Positions 47,540 to 57,657 are shown, counted from the first letter of the stretch. The stretch is DNA of 64,000 nucleotides from Pseudomonas hygromyciniae (GCF_016925675.1 NZ_CP070506.1:122501-186500); one strand, 5' to 3'. Notes: generated from the letters alone by a model not told the origin. Translations and numbers: made by a program.

Positions 47540-48978
47540 AGCAACTGCTGGCGACTGCCGGGCTGGGGCTGCTGCTGTCGGCCTGCCAGGTGGTGGGCCC
47601 GGATTACCAGTTACCGGACGCCGCCGCCGTCAACCGTGGCGACCTGCAGGGCCAACTGGCCGGGCAGGGCAATAACGTGGTCTCGGCCCCGGTACCCGCC
47701 GACTGGTGGAAGCTGTACCAGGACCCGCGCCTGGATGAACTGGTGCGCCAGGCCATGGCCTCCAACACCGACTTGCGCGTGGCGGCGGCCAACCTGCAAC
47801 GGGCGCGCTTCCAGGTACAGGAAGCGCAATCGGCGGGTGGCTGGAGCGGCGGGGTCAAGCTCGGTGCCCAGCGTTTGCAGGAGTCCGGCGAAGCCTTTTT
47901 GCTGGCGGACAAGGTGCCGGTGGCCAATGTCGGTGATATTGGCATCACCACTTCCTATCAGTTCGACCTGTTCGGCACCCTGCAGCGCGGTATCGAAGGC
48001 GCCCAGGCCAATGCCGACGCAACCCAGGCCGCCGTGGATACTGCGCGCATCACCCTGGTGGCAGACGTGGTGCGCTCCTACACCCAGGTGTGCGCGGCCA
48101 ACGAAGAGCTGCACATCGCCCGCCAGTCCCTGGATTTGCAAGCCCAAAGCACACGCCTGACCCAACGCCTGCGCGACGCCGGGCGCGGCGATGAAACCCA
48201 GGTCACCCGCTCGCAAACCCAATTCAAGTCCCTGCGCGCCGAACTGCCGCGCTTTGAGGCGGCGCGCCAGGCCGGTTTGTTCCGCCTGTCGATGCTCTTG
48301 GCCAAGCCCCTGGACCAACTGCCGGCCGGCACCCGCGATTGTGCCGAGTTGCCGCAGATCGCCCAGTTGCTGCCGGTGGGCGACGGTGCAACCCTGCTCA
48401 AACGCCGCCCCGACGTGCGCCAGGCCGAACGCCGGCTTGCGGCGGCGACGGCGGGAATTGGCGTGGCCACCGGCGAGTTATACCCGGATATCAGCATCGG
48501 TGCCTCCATCGGCACCGTGGGCATTATCGACAACCTCGGCAAGCCGGCCACCAACCGCTGGGGCTTCGGCCCGCTGTTGAGCTGGACGGTGCCGTCCAAC
48601 GGCTCGCGTGCGCGCATCCATGAAGCCGAAGCCGCGACCCAGGGCGCTTTGGCGCACTTCGACGGGGTGGTGCTCAACGCCATCCGCGAGACCCAGACCG
48701 GGCTGGCGCAATACACCGCGCAACTCGAGCGCCGCGATGCGTTGGCCGAGGCCGAGCAGTCGGCGCAACAGGCTGCCGACCAGACACATCGCTTCTTCCA
48801 GGCCGGCCGCGAGTCGTTTCTCGCCGACCTGCAAGCCACCCGCACCTACACCGATATGCGTGCGCAACTGGCGCAGGCCAACACGCAGGTGGCAATGAGC
48901 CAGATCGACCTGTTCCTGGCCTTGGGCGGCGGCTGGGAAAGCGGACGAACGCACGGTGCAGAACCCGGCAAACCCTGA
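47536..48978 (+). CDS. NodT-family outer-membrane efflux lipoprotein
   Basis: A 480-residue outer-membrane factor with a lipobox (LLSAC, then QVVGPDYQLPDA). OEP helices and the motif KRRPDVRQAERRLAAATAGIGVATGELYPDI are present. It completes a self-contained FUSC-DUF1656-HlyD-NodT tetrad. It is paralogous to the protein at 38791-40227 but clearly diverged. Confidence 0.93.
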   Translation: MKQLLATAGLGLLLSACQVVGPDYQLPDAAAVNRGDLQGQLAGQGNNVVSAPVPADWWKLYQDPRLDELVRQAMASNTDLRVAAANLQRARFQVQEAQSAGGWSGGVKLGAQRLQESGEAFLLADKVPVANVGDIGITTSYQFDLFGTLQRGIEGAQANADATQAAVDTARITLVADVVRSYTQVCAANEELHIARQSLDLQAQSTRLTQRLRDAGRGDETQVTRSQTQFKSLRAELPRFEAARQAGLFRLSMLLAKPLDQLPAGTRDCAELPQIAQLLPVGDGATLLKRRPDVRQAERRLAAATAGIGVATGELYPDISIGASIGTVGIIDNLGKPATNRWGFGPLLSWTVPSNGSRARIHEAEAATQGALAHFDGVVLNAIRETQTGLAQYTAQLERRDALAEAEQSAQQAADQTHRFFQAGRESFLADLQATRTYTDMRAQLAQANTQVAMSQIDLFLALGGGWESGRTHGAEPGKP

Positions 48979-48994
48979 GGCGATTGCTATGCTT

Positions 48995-49029
48995 TGATCA
49001 GACGGGCTTGCGTGATGGCCCGCTGATCA
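48995..49029. terminator. Hairpin after the efflux operon
   Basis: TGATCAG-a-CGGGC paired with GCCCG-CTGATCA: a 12-bp stem with one bulge and a 10-nt loop, 17 nt after the NodT stop. It has no T run, so termination strength is uncertain. Confidence 0.55.
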
Positions 49030-49059
49030 CTGCCTGCGTTGCTCATGGGGATTCCAATA

Positions 49060-49692
49060 ATGAAAAACCCTTATGCTCCTGCTTTCTGGTGCGTGCTCTT
49101 CGCACTGGTGTTGTTATCGGCGACTTATTTCTACGGCGTCATGCTGGCCCATCAGCTTGATAAAGCCATGGTGTTCCTCGACAGCGCCTGCGCGCTGATC
49201 GCCGCGTTATCCGTTGGCGTGGTGGCCTGGGCGTCCTACCAGGGCCAGCGCACCCAGAAAAAAATCCTCGAACAAGGCAAGACGCGGGTCGCGATCTGGG
49301 ACACCAAGGTCGCCCTGCGCCGGGTCGAAACGGTCTTTGATCGCTACTTCTGGGGCAGCTACTGGCAGCCTGGGCGTACGTTCCAGGAAGTCATGGGCGA
49401 ACTGACCGGCACCCCCCTCGAAAAAAGCCTCGAAGCCTTGAAAAAACAATGCGTGCTGCTCGACCGACAAGTGGCCGAAGGGCGGCACTGGCTCAACAAC
49501 GCCCGGGAGCTGTCCGACGTCGCCACCGCCATGGCCCGCGAGCGTTACCAGTTGGATTTCTACGACCCCAAGGCCGACACGCCGGGCAATGCGGTGATCC
49601 ATCGCGAGTTTGAAGTACTGGTGTACACCTGGACCGCACGGCTGAAGAGCTTCGACCACCAGCTCGACGAAATCGACATGGAATACTCCTGA
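49060..49692 (+). CDS. Two-TM membrane protein of unknown function
   Basis: A 210-residue protein: a short N-terminus, two TM helices (FWCVLFALVLLSATYFYGVML and FLDSACALIAALSVGVVAWASY), then a cytoplasmic, probably coiled-coil C-terminal region (QRTQKKILEQGKTRVAIWDTKVALRRVETVFDRYFWG) rich in charged residues. I do not recognise the family. I chose ATG 49060 because a G-rich ribosome site (GGGGA) precedes it. An ATG at 49045 and a TTG at 49039 are also in frame. It stands alone between a hairpin and a REP cluster. Confidence 0.75.
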   Translation: MKNPYAPAFWCVLFALVLLSATYFYGVMLAHQLDKAMVFLDSACALIAALSVGVVAWASYQGQRTQKKILEQGKTRVAIWDTKVALRRVETVFDRYFWGSYWQPGRTFQEVMGELTGTPLEKSLEALKKQCVLLDRQVAEGRHWLNNARELSDVATAMARERYQLDFYDPKADTPGNAVIHREFEVLVYTWTARLKSFDHQLDEIDMEYS

Positions 49693-49734
49693 CTAAGCGC
49701 AACACTTCCCCTGTGGCAAGCAAGCGGGCTGTTG

Positions 49735-49882
49735 TGGCGAGCGGGCTTGCTGTGGCGAGCGGGCTTGCCCCGCGCTGGGCTGCGAAGCAGCCCCAAAACC
49801 CGCCACCTCGATGTATCAGGAAGACCGAGGGGGCTTACTGGGGCTGCTTCGCAGCCCAACGGGGGACAAGCCCCCTCGCCAC
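49735..49882. repeat. REP hairpin with partial tandem copy
   Basis: A short copy GTGGCGAGCGGGCTTGCT at 49735-49752 runs into a full inverted pair (arms starting 49752 and ending 49882, core GTGGCGAGCGGGCTTGCCCC). The right arm is diverged, with GGGGGACAAGCCCCCTCGCC. It fills most of the 358-bp gap before the DUF945 gene; I see no gene in the gap. Confidence 0.8.
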
Positions 49883-50050
49883 AATATTCCCTATCCACCC
49901 TCTGGGGCCCGTCGTTCGCCACAAGAGATTGCAACGAGCCCCCCCGCCAGTGCTAACCTTGCCCCGATTTTCGGCGGGCTTGAGCCGACGCCCCACTTCG
50001 GGGTTCAGGGAAGACAGCCCACTTCGCACAGGATTGGATCAGGACACTTC

Positions 50051-51547
50051 ATGAATAAATCAGCCGTTGTACTCTTGGGTTTTGTTGCCGCCGTCGGCGT
50101 GGTCAGTGCCGGCGGTGCCTGGTACACCGGCAGCCAGTTGGAAGGGGTGTTGAAAACCACGATCGAAGACGCCAACAAGGAGATGGAACGCTCACTGGCC
50201 GGTGTCGATGGCCGCATGACCCTGGAGATGGTCTCCCTGGATCGCGGCTGGTTCAGCAGCACCGGCCACTTCCGCCTCAAGGCCGAAGGCGCGGCGTTCG
50301 GTGAACAGTTCAAAGACAGCGAACTGCTGTTTGTCGACCGTATCGAACACGGCCCGTTGCCCGTCTCGCGCCTGGTCACCCTGAAGTGGTGGCCGGTATT
50401 GGCTACCAGCCATCTGGCACTGGAGAAGAACCCGACCACCGAAAAATGGTTCGCCGCCACCAAGGATGTGTCGCCCATCAAGGGCGTGGCCAATATCGCT
50501 TTCAACCGCTCGGTGAACGGCAACCTGGAGCTGCTGCCCCTGGAGTACAAGGACGCCACCACCAGCGTCAACTTCTCTGGCCTGAAGATGGACTACTTCA
50601 ACACCGCCAAGGGTGAAGAGATCAAGGTCAATGGCTACATGGACGCCCTCAAGGTGGACCTGGTCGGCCCGGATGGCGCACCGTTCCAGGCGCAACTCAA
50701 CGGCCTGACCGTGGCCAGCAACCTGTCCAAGAGCAGTTTCGGCTTCTATGTCGGCCAGAACACCGTCGAGCTGAGCAACACCCAGTTCACCTTTGGTCCA
50801 CAGCAAGCGGTGCTGACCGTCAAAGGCTTCGAGCAGAAAGACAGCAGCGAGACCAAGGACAACAACCTCAGTGGCCGTGTTGATTACAAAGTCGCCGAGA
50901 TCGGTTACCAGGGCAAACCTGTCGGTTCGGCGGCCATGGCCGTGAGCATGAAGAATATCGACGTGCCGTCGGCCATGGTGCTGACCAAGCTGTATCAGGA
51001 AAAAATGCAACCGGTGCAGGCTGCCCAAGCTGCCGGCCAACCGATTCCAGAACTGCAACTGAGCGAAGCCGAACAAGCGCTGGCCCAGGCTAACGTTGAT
51101 CTGCTGCTGGCCGCCAAACCGCAAGTGGCCCTGGAAAACCTGTCCCTCAAGACCGCCAATGGCGAAAGCCGCTTCAACCTGGTGGTGGACCTGACCAAGC
51201 CGTCCACCATGGAACTGCCACCGGTTGAACTGGCCAAGCAAATGATCACACTGCTGGATACCAACCTGACCCTGTCCAAGCCGATGATCTCTGACATCGC
51301 CGCACTGCAAGCGCAGATCGGCGGCGTGACCGACCCCAAAGCCATCGAGCAGCAATCCCAGATGGCCAGCGACATGGCCAGCGACATGGCCGTGGGCATG
51401 CAACTGGCGACCCTGGAAGGCAACGACATCCTGGCCAAGCTGCACTACGCCAACAATGAAGTGACCTTCAATGGCCAGAAAATGACCGTCGAGCAGTTCA
51501 TCGGCGGCGCGCTCGGCAAACTGGGTGCGGTCAGCGGCGCACAATAA
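50051..51547 (+). CDS. DUF945 (YdgA-like) protein
   Basis: A 498-residue protein of the YdgA/DUF945 family. An N-terminal hydrophobic segment (AVVLLGFVAAVGVVSAGGAWYTG) acts as signal anchor and the rest is periplasmic or membrane-associated, mostly beta-rich (LEMVSLDRGWFSSTGHFRLKAEG is the family core). Function is unknown in the family. I chose ATG 50051, with AGGA seven bases upstream. The frame is open to 49811 but that part is REP sequence. Confidence 0.9.
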   Translation: MNKSAVVLLGFVAAVGVVSAGGAWYTGSQLEGVLKTTIEDANKEMERSLAGVDGRMTLEMVSLDRGWFSSTGHFRLKAEGAAFGEQFKDSELLFVDRIEHGPLPVSRLVTLKWWPVLATSHLALEKNPTTEKWFAATKDVSPIKGVANIAFNRSVNGNLELLPLEYKDATTSVNFSGLKMDYFNTAKGEEIKVNGYMDALKVDLVGPDGAPFQAQLNGLTVASNLSKSSFGFYVGQNTVELSNTQFTFGPQQAVLTVKGFEQKDSSETKDNNLSGRVDYKVAEIGYQGKPVGSAAMAVSMKNIDVPSAMVLTKLYQEKMQPVQAAQAAGQPIPELQLSEAEQALAQANVDLLLAAKPQVALENLSLKTANGESRFNLVVDLTKPSTMELPPVELAKQMITLLDTNLTLSKPMISDIAALQAQIGGVTDPKAIEQQSQMASDMASDMAVGMQLATLEGNDILAKLHYANNEVTFNGQKMTVEQFIGGALGKLGAVSGAQ

Positions 51548-51572
51548 GGTTCTGTAGGCCAGCACCGAACCA

Positions 51573-51667
51573 AAATGTGGGAGCGGGCTTGCTCGCGAAT
51601 GCGGTGTATCAGTCAACATATCCATGACTGACCCACCGCATTCGCGAGCAAGCCCGCTCCCACATTT
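51573..51667. repeat. REP/REPIN-like hairpin after the DUF945 gene
   Basis: Near-perfect inverted arms of about 34 bp, beginning AAATGTGGGAGCGGGCTTGC and ending with the complement CTCCCACATTT at 51667, with a 25-nt loop. Confidence 0.88.
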
Positions 51668-51684
51668 GATCTCCACTAGCTTGT

Positions 51685-51708
51685 AGGACAATTCTGAACA
51701 ATTGTCCT
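51685..51708. promoter_or_regulatory. Perfect 9-bp inverted repeat upstream of pgaA
   Basis: AGGACAATT-ctgaac-AATTGTCCT, 136 nt upstream of the pgaA start and just after a REP hairpin. It is A/T-centred and not followed by Ts, so it looks more like a protein-binding operator than a terminator. A small CCCCG-ct-CGGGG hairpin follows at 51727-51738. Confidence 0.45.
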
Positions 51709-51843
51709 GATTTGCCCAAATCCTTACCCCGCTCGGGGATATTGCGCCCCAGGAAAGCTAGTCCGGGTCCCCAGATACCGGCGGCCTGATGCGTGTTGTA
51801 CAGGCGATATCGCTACAGCTTTCCAAGTAAGGAAGCTGACGAC

Positions 51844-54294
51844 ATGTTGCGTAACCCCTCTGCCTCCGGCCCTGATCGATTGCGTATGCTGATCGGTGCC
51901 GCCCTGCTGCTGCCAACCCTGGCCGTGGCCGATCCTGCCTATGATTCCCTGATTCGCCAGGCCCGCACCGGCAACCACACGCCGGCGCTCAACCTGTTGC
52001 GCCAATTGCCTGCCGAGCGCCAGAGCTCTGGGCAAGTCAGCGACCACCTGCTGATTGCCAGTTGGGCGCGCCAGGATGACGAAGTACTCAAGGTCTATGA
52101 GACCCAGGGGCGCCAGCGCCAGCTGACCACCCAAGCGCTGACCACCGTGGCCCGCACCTATCGCAATCAACAGCGCTGGGCGCCTGCCGAGGCCGTGTAT
52201 CGCCAGGCGTTGCTGCGCGAACCGAACAACCCGGAGTTGCAACTGGGCCTGGCCCTGACCCTGGCCGATGGCGGCAAAGCCGCCGAAGCCGTACAGCGTG
52301 CCCGCACCCTGGTGGTGGCCAAGCCCGAGGATGTCGAGCGGCGCATGGCCCTGGGCTACGCGTTTTCTCGGGCCGGGCAGCCGTTTGATTCACTGTTCGA
52401 GTTCGACCAGGCGTTTATTCGCGCCGGCAACCAGCCCGAGGTGGTGCGTGAATACCTGATCGCCCTGCAACGTGCACGTATGCCGGAACCGGCCTTGCGC
52501 CTGAGCGCCCTGCACCCCGGCCTGCTGGACCCGGTGACCCAGCGCCGCCTGGAAGGTGACTTGGCTGCCGAACGTGTGCGCCTGGCTGAATTCCCGACGC
52601 GCAGTGAAAGCGAACGCTTTGTGATCGCCGACCGCGCCCTCAAGGATTACGACCAACTGCTCGCCACCTGGACCCCGGATGCCAGTGCCCATGACGATGT
52701 AGTGCGCTGGCGCATCGACCGGATGGGCGCGCTCAAGGCCCGGGCACGTACCGCCGAGGTGATCCACGACTACGAAGCCTTGCACGCTCAAGGCGTGCAA
52801 CTGCCCGGCTACGCCCTGCGCTGGGTGGCCGCCGCCTACCTCGATCAACGCCTGCCGGAAAAGGCTGCGCCGCTGTTTCGCCAAGCGGTGACAGCGCCGG
52901 ACGCCGACCCCAGCAACCAAGTGGTAGACAGCACCGCGCTGTACTACTCCCTGCTGGAAAACGACCAGACCGGCGAGGCCCGCGCTGTCGCAAACGACCT
53001 GGCGAGCACGCAAAAGCCTCGGGTCGAACTCAAGGGGCTGCCCCTCGGCAACCCCAACGACGCGTGGCTGGCCGCCCAGCAACTGGCGGCCCAGGCCGCG
53101 ACCTACGGCGCCGATCTGCCAACCAGTGAAAAAAGCCTGGAGAACCTGGTGCGCACCTCGCCCGGTAATGTCGGCATGCGTGTGGCCCAGGCGGACATGT
53201 TCCGCGCCCGCGCCTGGCCACGGCGTGCCGAGATTGCCCTCAAGGACGCCGAAAACCAGAACCCCCGCCATATCGACCTGGAAGTCTCCCAAGGCTACAA
53301 CGCGCTGGAGTTGCAGGAGTGGCGCCAGCTCGATTTGCTCGCCGATGATGTGGTCGCCCGCGCCCCAGACAATCGCCAGGTGCAACGTCTGCAACGCCTG
53401 CGCAAGGTGCATGAGATGGCCGAGCTGCGCATCGAAGCCGAGACCGGTAAAAGTCATGGCGGCGGGGCGGTTTCGGGTAGCCGCGACTGGGGCATCGAAA
53501 CCCTGCTCTACAGCCCGCCCATCGATGAAGACTGGCGGATCTTTGGCGGTATCGGCTACGGCACCGCCGAATTTGAAGAAGGCACCGGCCACCACCGCTG
53601 GCAGCGCCTGGGTGTGGAGCGGCGGACCCGCGATATGACCCTGGAGGCCGAAGTCTCCAATCACTCCTACGGCAAAGGCACCAAGCAAGGCGCACGCCTG
53701 GCGATTGCGCGGGACATCAACGACCACTGGCAGTACGGCGGCAGTCTTGACTACCTGGCCGCCAGCACGCCGTTGCGTGCGCTCAATGCCAATGTCACCG
53801 CCAATGGCGGCAGCGGGTTTATCCGCTGGCGCGCCAACGAGAGTCGAGAGTGGAAACTGGCCTTGAGCCCGTCCCACTTCAGCGACGGCAACGACCGTGT
53901 CGAAGCGCTGCTCAGCGGCCGTGAGGGCGTCTACCGCTCGCCGGGCGTGCAAGTGGACCTTGGCCTGGAAGTCGCCACCAGCCGCAACAGCAAAGAAGAG
54001 GCGGCGTATTTCAACCCGCGCTCAGACTTCAGCGTGCTGCCCAGCGTGAGCATCAACCATGTGCTCTATCACCGCTACGAAACCCAGTGGAGTCAGCAGT
54101 TCCAGGCCGGTGCGGGCACCTACAGCCAGCGCGATTACGCCACCGGCGCCATTGGTTTACTCAGTTACGGCCAGCGTTATCGCTGGAACGACGTACTGGA
54201 AACCGGCGCCAACCTGAGCTGGATCAACCGACCTTATGACGGTCAGCGCGAAAGCGATGTGCGCCTGCTCGTCGACCTCACTTACCGTTTCTAG
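51844..54294 (+). CDS. pgaA: PgaA, outer-membrane PNAG export porin
   Basis: An 816-residue outer-membrane protein with a signal peptide (ends LAVADPAY), an N-terminal TPR superhelix (about 30-510; units such as ALTTVARTYRNQQRWAPAEAVYRQALLREPNNPELQLGLA) and a C-terminal beta-barrel ending in LLVDLTYRF. It exports partly deacetylated poly-beta-1,6-N-acetylglucosamine (PNAG). I chose ATG 51844, with AAGGAAG eight bases upstream; the frame extends to 51793 without support. First gene of pgaABCD, 12 nt before pgaB. Confidence 0.95.
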   Translation: MLRNPSASGPDRLRMLIGAALLLPTLAVADPAYDSLIRQARTGNHTPALNLLRQLPAERQSSGQVSDHLLIASWARQDDEVLKVYETQGRQRQLTTQALTTVARTYRNQQRWAPAEAVYRQALLREPNNPELQLGLALTLADGGKAAEAVQRARTLVVAKPEDVERRMALGYAFSRAGQPFDSLFEFDQAFIRAGNQPEVVREYLIALQRARMPEPALRLSALHPGLLDPVTQRRLEGDLAAERVRLAEFPTRSESERFVIADRALKDYDQLLATWTPDASAHDDVVRWRIDRMGALKARARTAEVIHDYEALHAQGVQLPGYALRWVAAAYLDQRLPEKAAPLFRQAVTAPDADPSNQVVDSTALYYSLLENDQTGEARAVANDLASTQKPRVELKGLPLGNPNDAWLAAQQLAAQAATYGADLPTSEKSLENLVRTSPGNVGMRVAQADMFRARAWPRRAEIALKDAENQNPRHIDLEVSQGYNALELQEWRQLDLLADDVVARAPDNRQVQRLQRLRKVHEMAELRIEAETGKSHGGGAVSGSRDWGIETLLYSPPIDEDWRIFGGIGYGTAEFEEGTGHHRWQRLGVERRTRDMTLEAEVSNHSYGKGTKQGARLAIARDINDHWQYGGSLDYLAASTPLRALNANVTANGGSGFIRWRANESREWKLALSPSHFSDGNDRVEALLSGREGVYRSPGVQVDLGLEVATSRNSKEEAAYFNPRSDFSVLPSVSINHVLYHRYETQWSQQFQAGAGTYSQRDYATGAIGLLSYGQRYRWNDVLETGANLSWINRPYDGQRESDVRLLVDLTYRF

Positions 54295-54306
54295 AAGAGT
54301 CCGATC

Positions 54307-56307
54307 ATGACCCTTGTTTCCCGTTGCCTGTTGGCCCTGGGTTTTTTGCTGAGCAGTGCCTGTGCCCAGTCACCCGCGCCGTTTACGCCCCCCGCCGAAC
54401 GACTCAAGCCGGTCAACGAAGCGCCGTGGCCGAAAAACCATTTCCTGGGCATTGCCTACCACGATGTCAACGACCGTGACCCCGACCAGCGAGTGGTGGC
54501 GGTGCGTACCGAACGCCTGATCGAACAGTTGTCCTGGCTGCGCGAGAACGGCTACCAGGCGGTCAGCGTCGACCAGGTCCTCGCCGCCCGCGCCGGCGGG
54601 CCAGTGCTGCCGCCCAAAGCCGTCATGCTCAGCTTCGACGACGGTTATTCGAGCTTCTACACCCGCGTGATGCCGATTCTGCGTGCCTACCAGTGGCCGG
54701 CGGTGCTGGCGCCGGTGGGCAGTTGGGTCGACACGCCGCTGAACCAGCCGGTGGATTTTGCCGGGGTGCCCCGTGAGCGCGGGGAGTTTTTGACCTGGCA
54801 ACAAGTGCGCGAAGTGGCGCAATCGGGCCTGGTGGAAATCGCCGCGCATACCGACGCCCTTCACAAAGGGGTGCTGGCCAACCCCCAGGGCAACATGGAG
54901 CCGGCGGCGGCCACTCGGCGCTATGACCCGGTCACCCGCAGTTATGAGCCCGAAGCGCAGTTCCAGGCGCGGATGCGCGCCGACGTCGCGGCGATTTCCA
55001 ATAAGATCCGCGCCGTTACCGGCAAGGCCCCGCGTGTGTGGGTCTGGCCATACGGGGCGGCGGACGGCACCTCTCTTGCAGTAGTGGGCGAGCAGGGTTA
55101 CCAGATGGCCCTGACCCTGGAAGACGGCCTCGACAACCTCGGCAACTTGATGAGCAGCCCGCGCTTTTTGGTGGACAACGATCCGTACGGTGAAGACTTC
55201 GCCAACAGCATGGTCTCGGCGCAGGTCAAAGCGCCGATGCGCGTGCTGCATGTGGACCTGGACCAGGTCTACGACCCGGACAAGGCGCAAGAAGTGCGCA
55301 ACCTCGACGCATTGGTCCAGCGCGTGCTGGACATGGGCGTCGACACCGTGTTCCTGCAGGCGTTTGCGGATCCCAAGGGCGATGGCCTGGCGCGTTCGCT
55401 GTACTTCCCCAACCGCCATCTGCCGATGCGTGCCGACCTGTTCAACCGCGTCAGCTGGCAATTGCACACCCGTGGCGGCCTGGTAAAGGTCTACGCCTGG
55501 ATGCCCGTGCTCAGCTTTGCCCTGGACCCCAAGCTGCCCCGCGTCAGCCGTTGGGACCCGGCCACCGGCAAGGTGGCCGTCGACCCGAAACAGTACCAGC
55601 GCCTGTCGCCGTTCGATCCCAAGGTGCGCAAAATCATCGGTGAGATCTACGAAGACCTGGCCCGCACCAGCGCTATCCACGGCGTGTTGTTCCACGACGA
55701 CGCCGTGCTTTCAGACTTTGAAGACGCCAGCCCCCAAGCCCTGAAAACCTACGCAGCCAACGGCCTGCCGGACAGCATCCAGGCGCTGCGCGCCGACCCT
55801 GAGGTGATGCAGCGCTGGACGCGTTTCAAGAGCCGCTACCTGATCGACTTCACCCATGAACTGACCGCCAAGGTCCGCACCCTGCGCGGCCCGGAAGTGC
55901 TCACCGCACGCAACATCTTCGCCGAACCGATGCTCAACCCGGCCAGCGAAGCCTGGTTTGCGCAGAACCTTGACGACTTCCTCCAGCACTACGACTGGAC
56001 CGCGCCGATGGCGATGCCATTGATGGAAGGCCAGTCGCTGAAAAACTCCAACGCGTGGCTGGAAAAACTCGTGGCCACGGTCAAGGCCCGGCCCGGGGCG
56101 ATGCAGCGCACGGTCTTCGAATTGCAGGCCAAGGATTGGCGCACCCCGGCCGCCCCGGATCTTTCCGGTGCGCAAATGGCCGAGTGGATGGGTGTGCTCA
56201 AGCGCCAGGGCGCCAGCAGTTTTGGCTACTACCCCGACAACTTCCTGGAGAATTCGCCGGATCTGAACACCGTGCGTCCGGCCCTTTCCAACAAATGGAA
56301 TCCTTGA
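54307..56307 (+). CDS. pgaB: PgaB, PNAG de-N-acetylase/hydrolase lipoprotein
   Basis: A 666-residue periplasmic lipoprotein with a lipobox (LSSAC, C19). It has an N-terminal CE4 polysaccharide deacetylase domain with D111-D112 (SFDDGY) and H181/H186 (AHTDALHKG). The C-terminal GH153-type domain (from about 310; LHVDLDQVYD, GVLFHDDAVLSDFED) binds and cleaves PNAG. Partial deacetylation by PgaB is needed for export through PgaA. Spacing to pgaC is only 3 nt. Confidence 0.96.
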   Translation: MTLVSRCLLALGFLLSSACAQSPAPFTPPAERLKPVNEAPWPKNHFLGIAYHDVNDRDPDQRVVAVRTERLIEQLSWLRENGYQAVSVDQVLAARAGGPVLPPKAVMLSFDDGYSSFYTRVMPILRAYQWPAVLAPVGSWVDTPLNQPVDFAGVPRERGEFLTWQQVREVAQSGLVEIAAHTDALHKGVLANPQGNMEPAAATRRYDPVTRSYEPEAQFQARMRADVAAISNKIRAVTGKAPRVWVWPYGAADGTSLAVVGEQGYQMALTLEDGLDNLGNLMSSPRFLVDNDPYGEDFANSMVSAQVKAPMRVLHVDLDQVYDPDKAQEVRNLDALVQRVLDMGVDTVFLQAFADPKGDGLARSLYFPNRHLPMRADLFNRVSWQLHTRGGLVKVYAWMPVLSFALDPKLPRVSRWDPATGKVAVDPKQYQRLSPFDPKVRKIIGEIYEDLARTSAIHGVLFHDDAVLSDFEDASPQALKTYAANGLPDSIQALRADPEVMQRWTRFKSRYLIDFTHELTAKVRTLRGPEVLTARNIFAEPMLNPASEAWFAQNLDDFLQHYDWTAPMAMPLMEGQSLKNSNAWLEKLVATVKARPGAMQRTVFELQAKDWRTPAAPDLSGAQMAEWMGVLKRQGASSFGYYPDNFLENSPDLNTVRPALSNKWNP

Positions 56308-56310
56308 CTC

Positions 56311-57657
56311 ATGTTCGACAGAATTCTTGCTCTTCTCGTTTTGGCATTGGTGTTGGGTGTGCCCCTGGGCCTGATCTTCCTGGTCACCGGGCAGTTCCTG
56401 ATGGAGTTCGTGTTTTTCTACCCGTTGTTCATGTCCGGGCTGTGGATCGCCGGCGGCCTGTACTTCTGGCTGCACTGGGAGCGCCACTGGCCATGGGCCG
56501 ATGACACCCCGGCGCCGGCGCTCAAGGGCGAGCCGCTGATCTCGATCCTGATCCCTTGCTACAACGAAGGCGATAACGCCGCCGAGACCATTGGCGCAGC
56601 GTTGGCCCAGCGCTACCGCAACCTGGAAGTGATTGCGATCAACGACGGCTCCAGCGACAACACCGCCGAGGTGCTCGATGCCCTGGCGTTGCAAGAGCCG
56701 CGCCTGCGGGTGCTGCACCTGGCGCAAAACCAGGGCAAGGCCGTGGCCCTGCGCATGGGCGCCGTGGCAGCACACAGCGAATACCTGGTGTGCATCGACG
56801 GCGACGCCTTGCTCGACCGCAACGCGGCGGCCTACCTGGTGGCGCCGATGCTCGGCAACCCGCGTCTGGGCGCGGTCACCGGCAACCCGCGGATCCGTAC
56901 GCGCTCGACCTTGATCGGCCGGGTGCAGGTGGGCGAGTTCTCTTCGATCATCGGCTTGATCAAGCGGACCCAGCGGGTGTTCGGGCGGATCTTCACCGTG
57001 TCCGGCGTGGTAGTGGCGTTTCGACGGGCGGCCCTGGACCGGGTCGACTACTGGAGCACCGACATGATCACCGAAGACATCGACGTGAGCTGGAAGCTGC
57101 AATTGGACCACTGGAGCATCTTCTACGAGCCGCGCGCGCTGTGCTGGATCCTCATGCCGGAAACCCTCGGCGGCCTGTGGAAACAGCGCTTGCGCTGGGC
57201 CCAGGGCGGCGCCGAAGTACTGTTCAAGAACATTCGCGGGATCTGGCAATGGCGCCACCGCTACCTATGGCCGCTGCTGTTCGAATACTGCTTGTCCACC
57301 GGCTGGGCCTTCACCTTCCTGCTGTCGGTGATCTTCTGGGGCGTGGGCAAAGTCGTGCCGTTGCCCGAGGCGATTGCGGTCGGTTCGCTGATGCCACCGG
57401 CTTTCACCGGCTTGCTGCTGGCAGTGGTGTGCCTGGTGCAGTTTGCCGTGAGCATCATGATTGACCGGCGCTACGAGCGCGGCCTGTGGAAAACCCTGTT
57501 CTGGACGGTCTGGTACCCGCTGGTGTTCTGGCTGGTGAGCCTGTTCACCACCCTGGTCAGCTTTCCCAAAGTCCTGTTCCGCCAACATCAAAAACGCGCG
57601 CGCTGGGTCAGTCCGGATCGCGGCATCAAGGCACCTGCCAAGGAAGTGAATCCATGA
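56311..57657 (+). CDS. pgaC: PgaC, PNAG synthase glycosyltransferase
   Basis: A 448-residue processive family-2 glycosyltransferase in the inner membrane that polymerises UDP-GlcNAc. Two TM helices (about 5-56) precede the catalytic domain with INDGSSDN, the D163-x-D165 motif (CIDGDA), the T254-E255-D256 acceptor base motif and Q292-x-x-R-W (QRLRWAQGG). Further TM helices follow (about 315-420). In E. coli it is active with PgaD when c-di-GMP is bound. The stop overlaps pgaD as ATGA. Confidence 0.97.
   Translation: MFDRILALLVLALVLGVPLGLIFLVTGQFLMEFVFFYPLFMSGLWIAGGLYFWLHWERHWPWADDTPAPALKGEPLISILIPCYNEGDNAAETIGAALAQRYRNLEVIAINDGSSDNTAEVLDALALQEPRLRVLHLAQNQGKAVALRMGAVAAHSEYLVCIDGDALLDRNAAAYLVAPMLGNPRLGAVTGNPRIRTRSTLIGRVQVGEFSSIIGLIKRTQRVFGRIFTVSGVVVAFRRAALDRVDYWSTDMITEDIDVSWKLQLDHWSIFYEPRALCWILMPETLGGLWKQRLRWAQGGAEVLFKNIRGIWQWRHRYLWPLLFEYCLSTGWAFTFLLSVIFWGVGKVVPLPEAIAVGSLMPPAFTGLLLAVVCLVQFAVSIMIDRRYERGLWKTLFWTVWYPLVFWLVSLFTTLVSFPKVLFRQHQKRARWVSPDRGIKAPAKEVNP

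Noticed and set aside
49811..50050. An 80-codon N-terminal extension of the DUF945 protein
   Set aside because: The extension translates REP hairpin sequence, while ATG 50051 has a good ribosome site and a signal anchor.
57486..57653. A 56-codon N-terminal extension of PgaD
   Set aside because: It lies wholly inside pgaC; the ATGA overlap at 57654 is the normal pgaC-pgaD junction.
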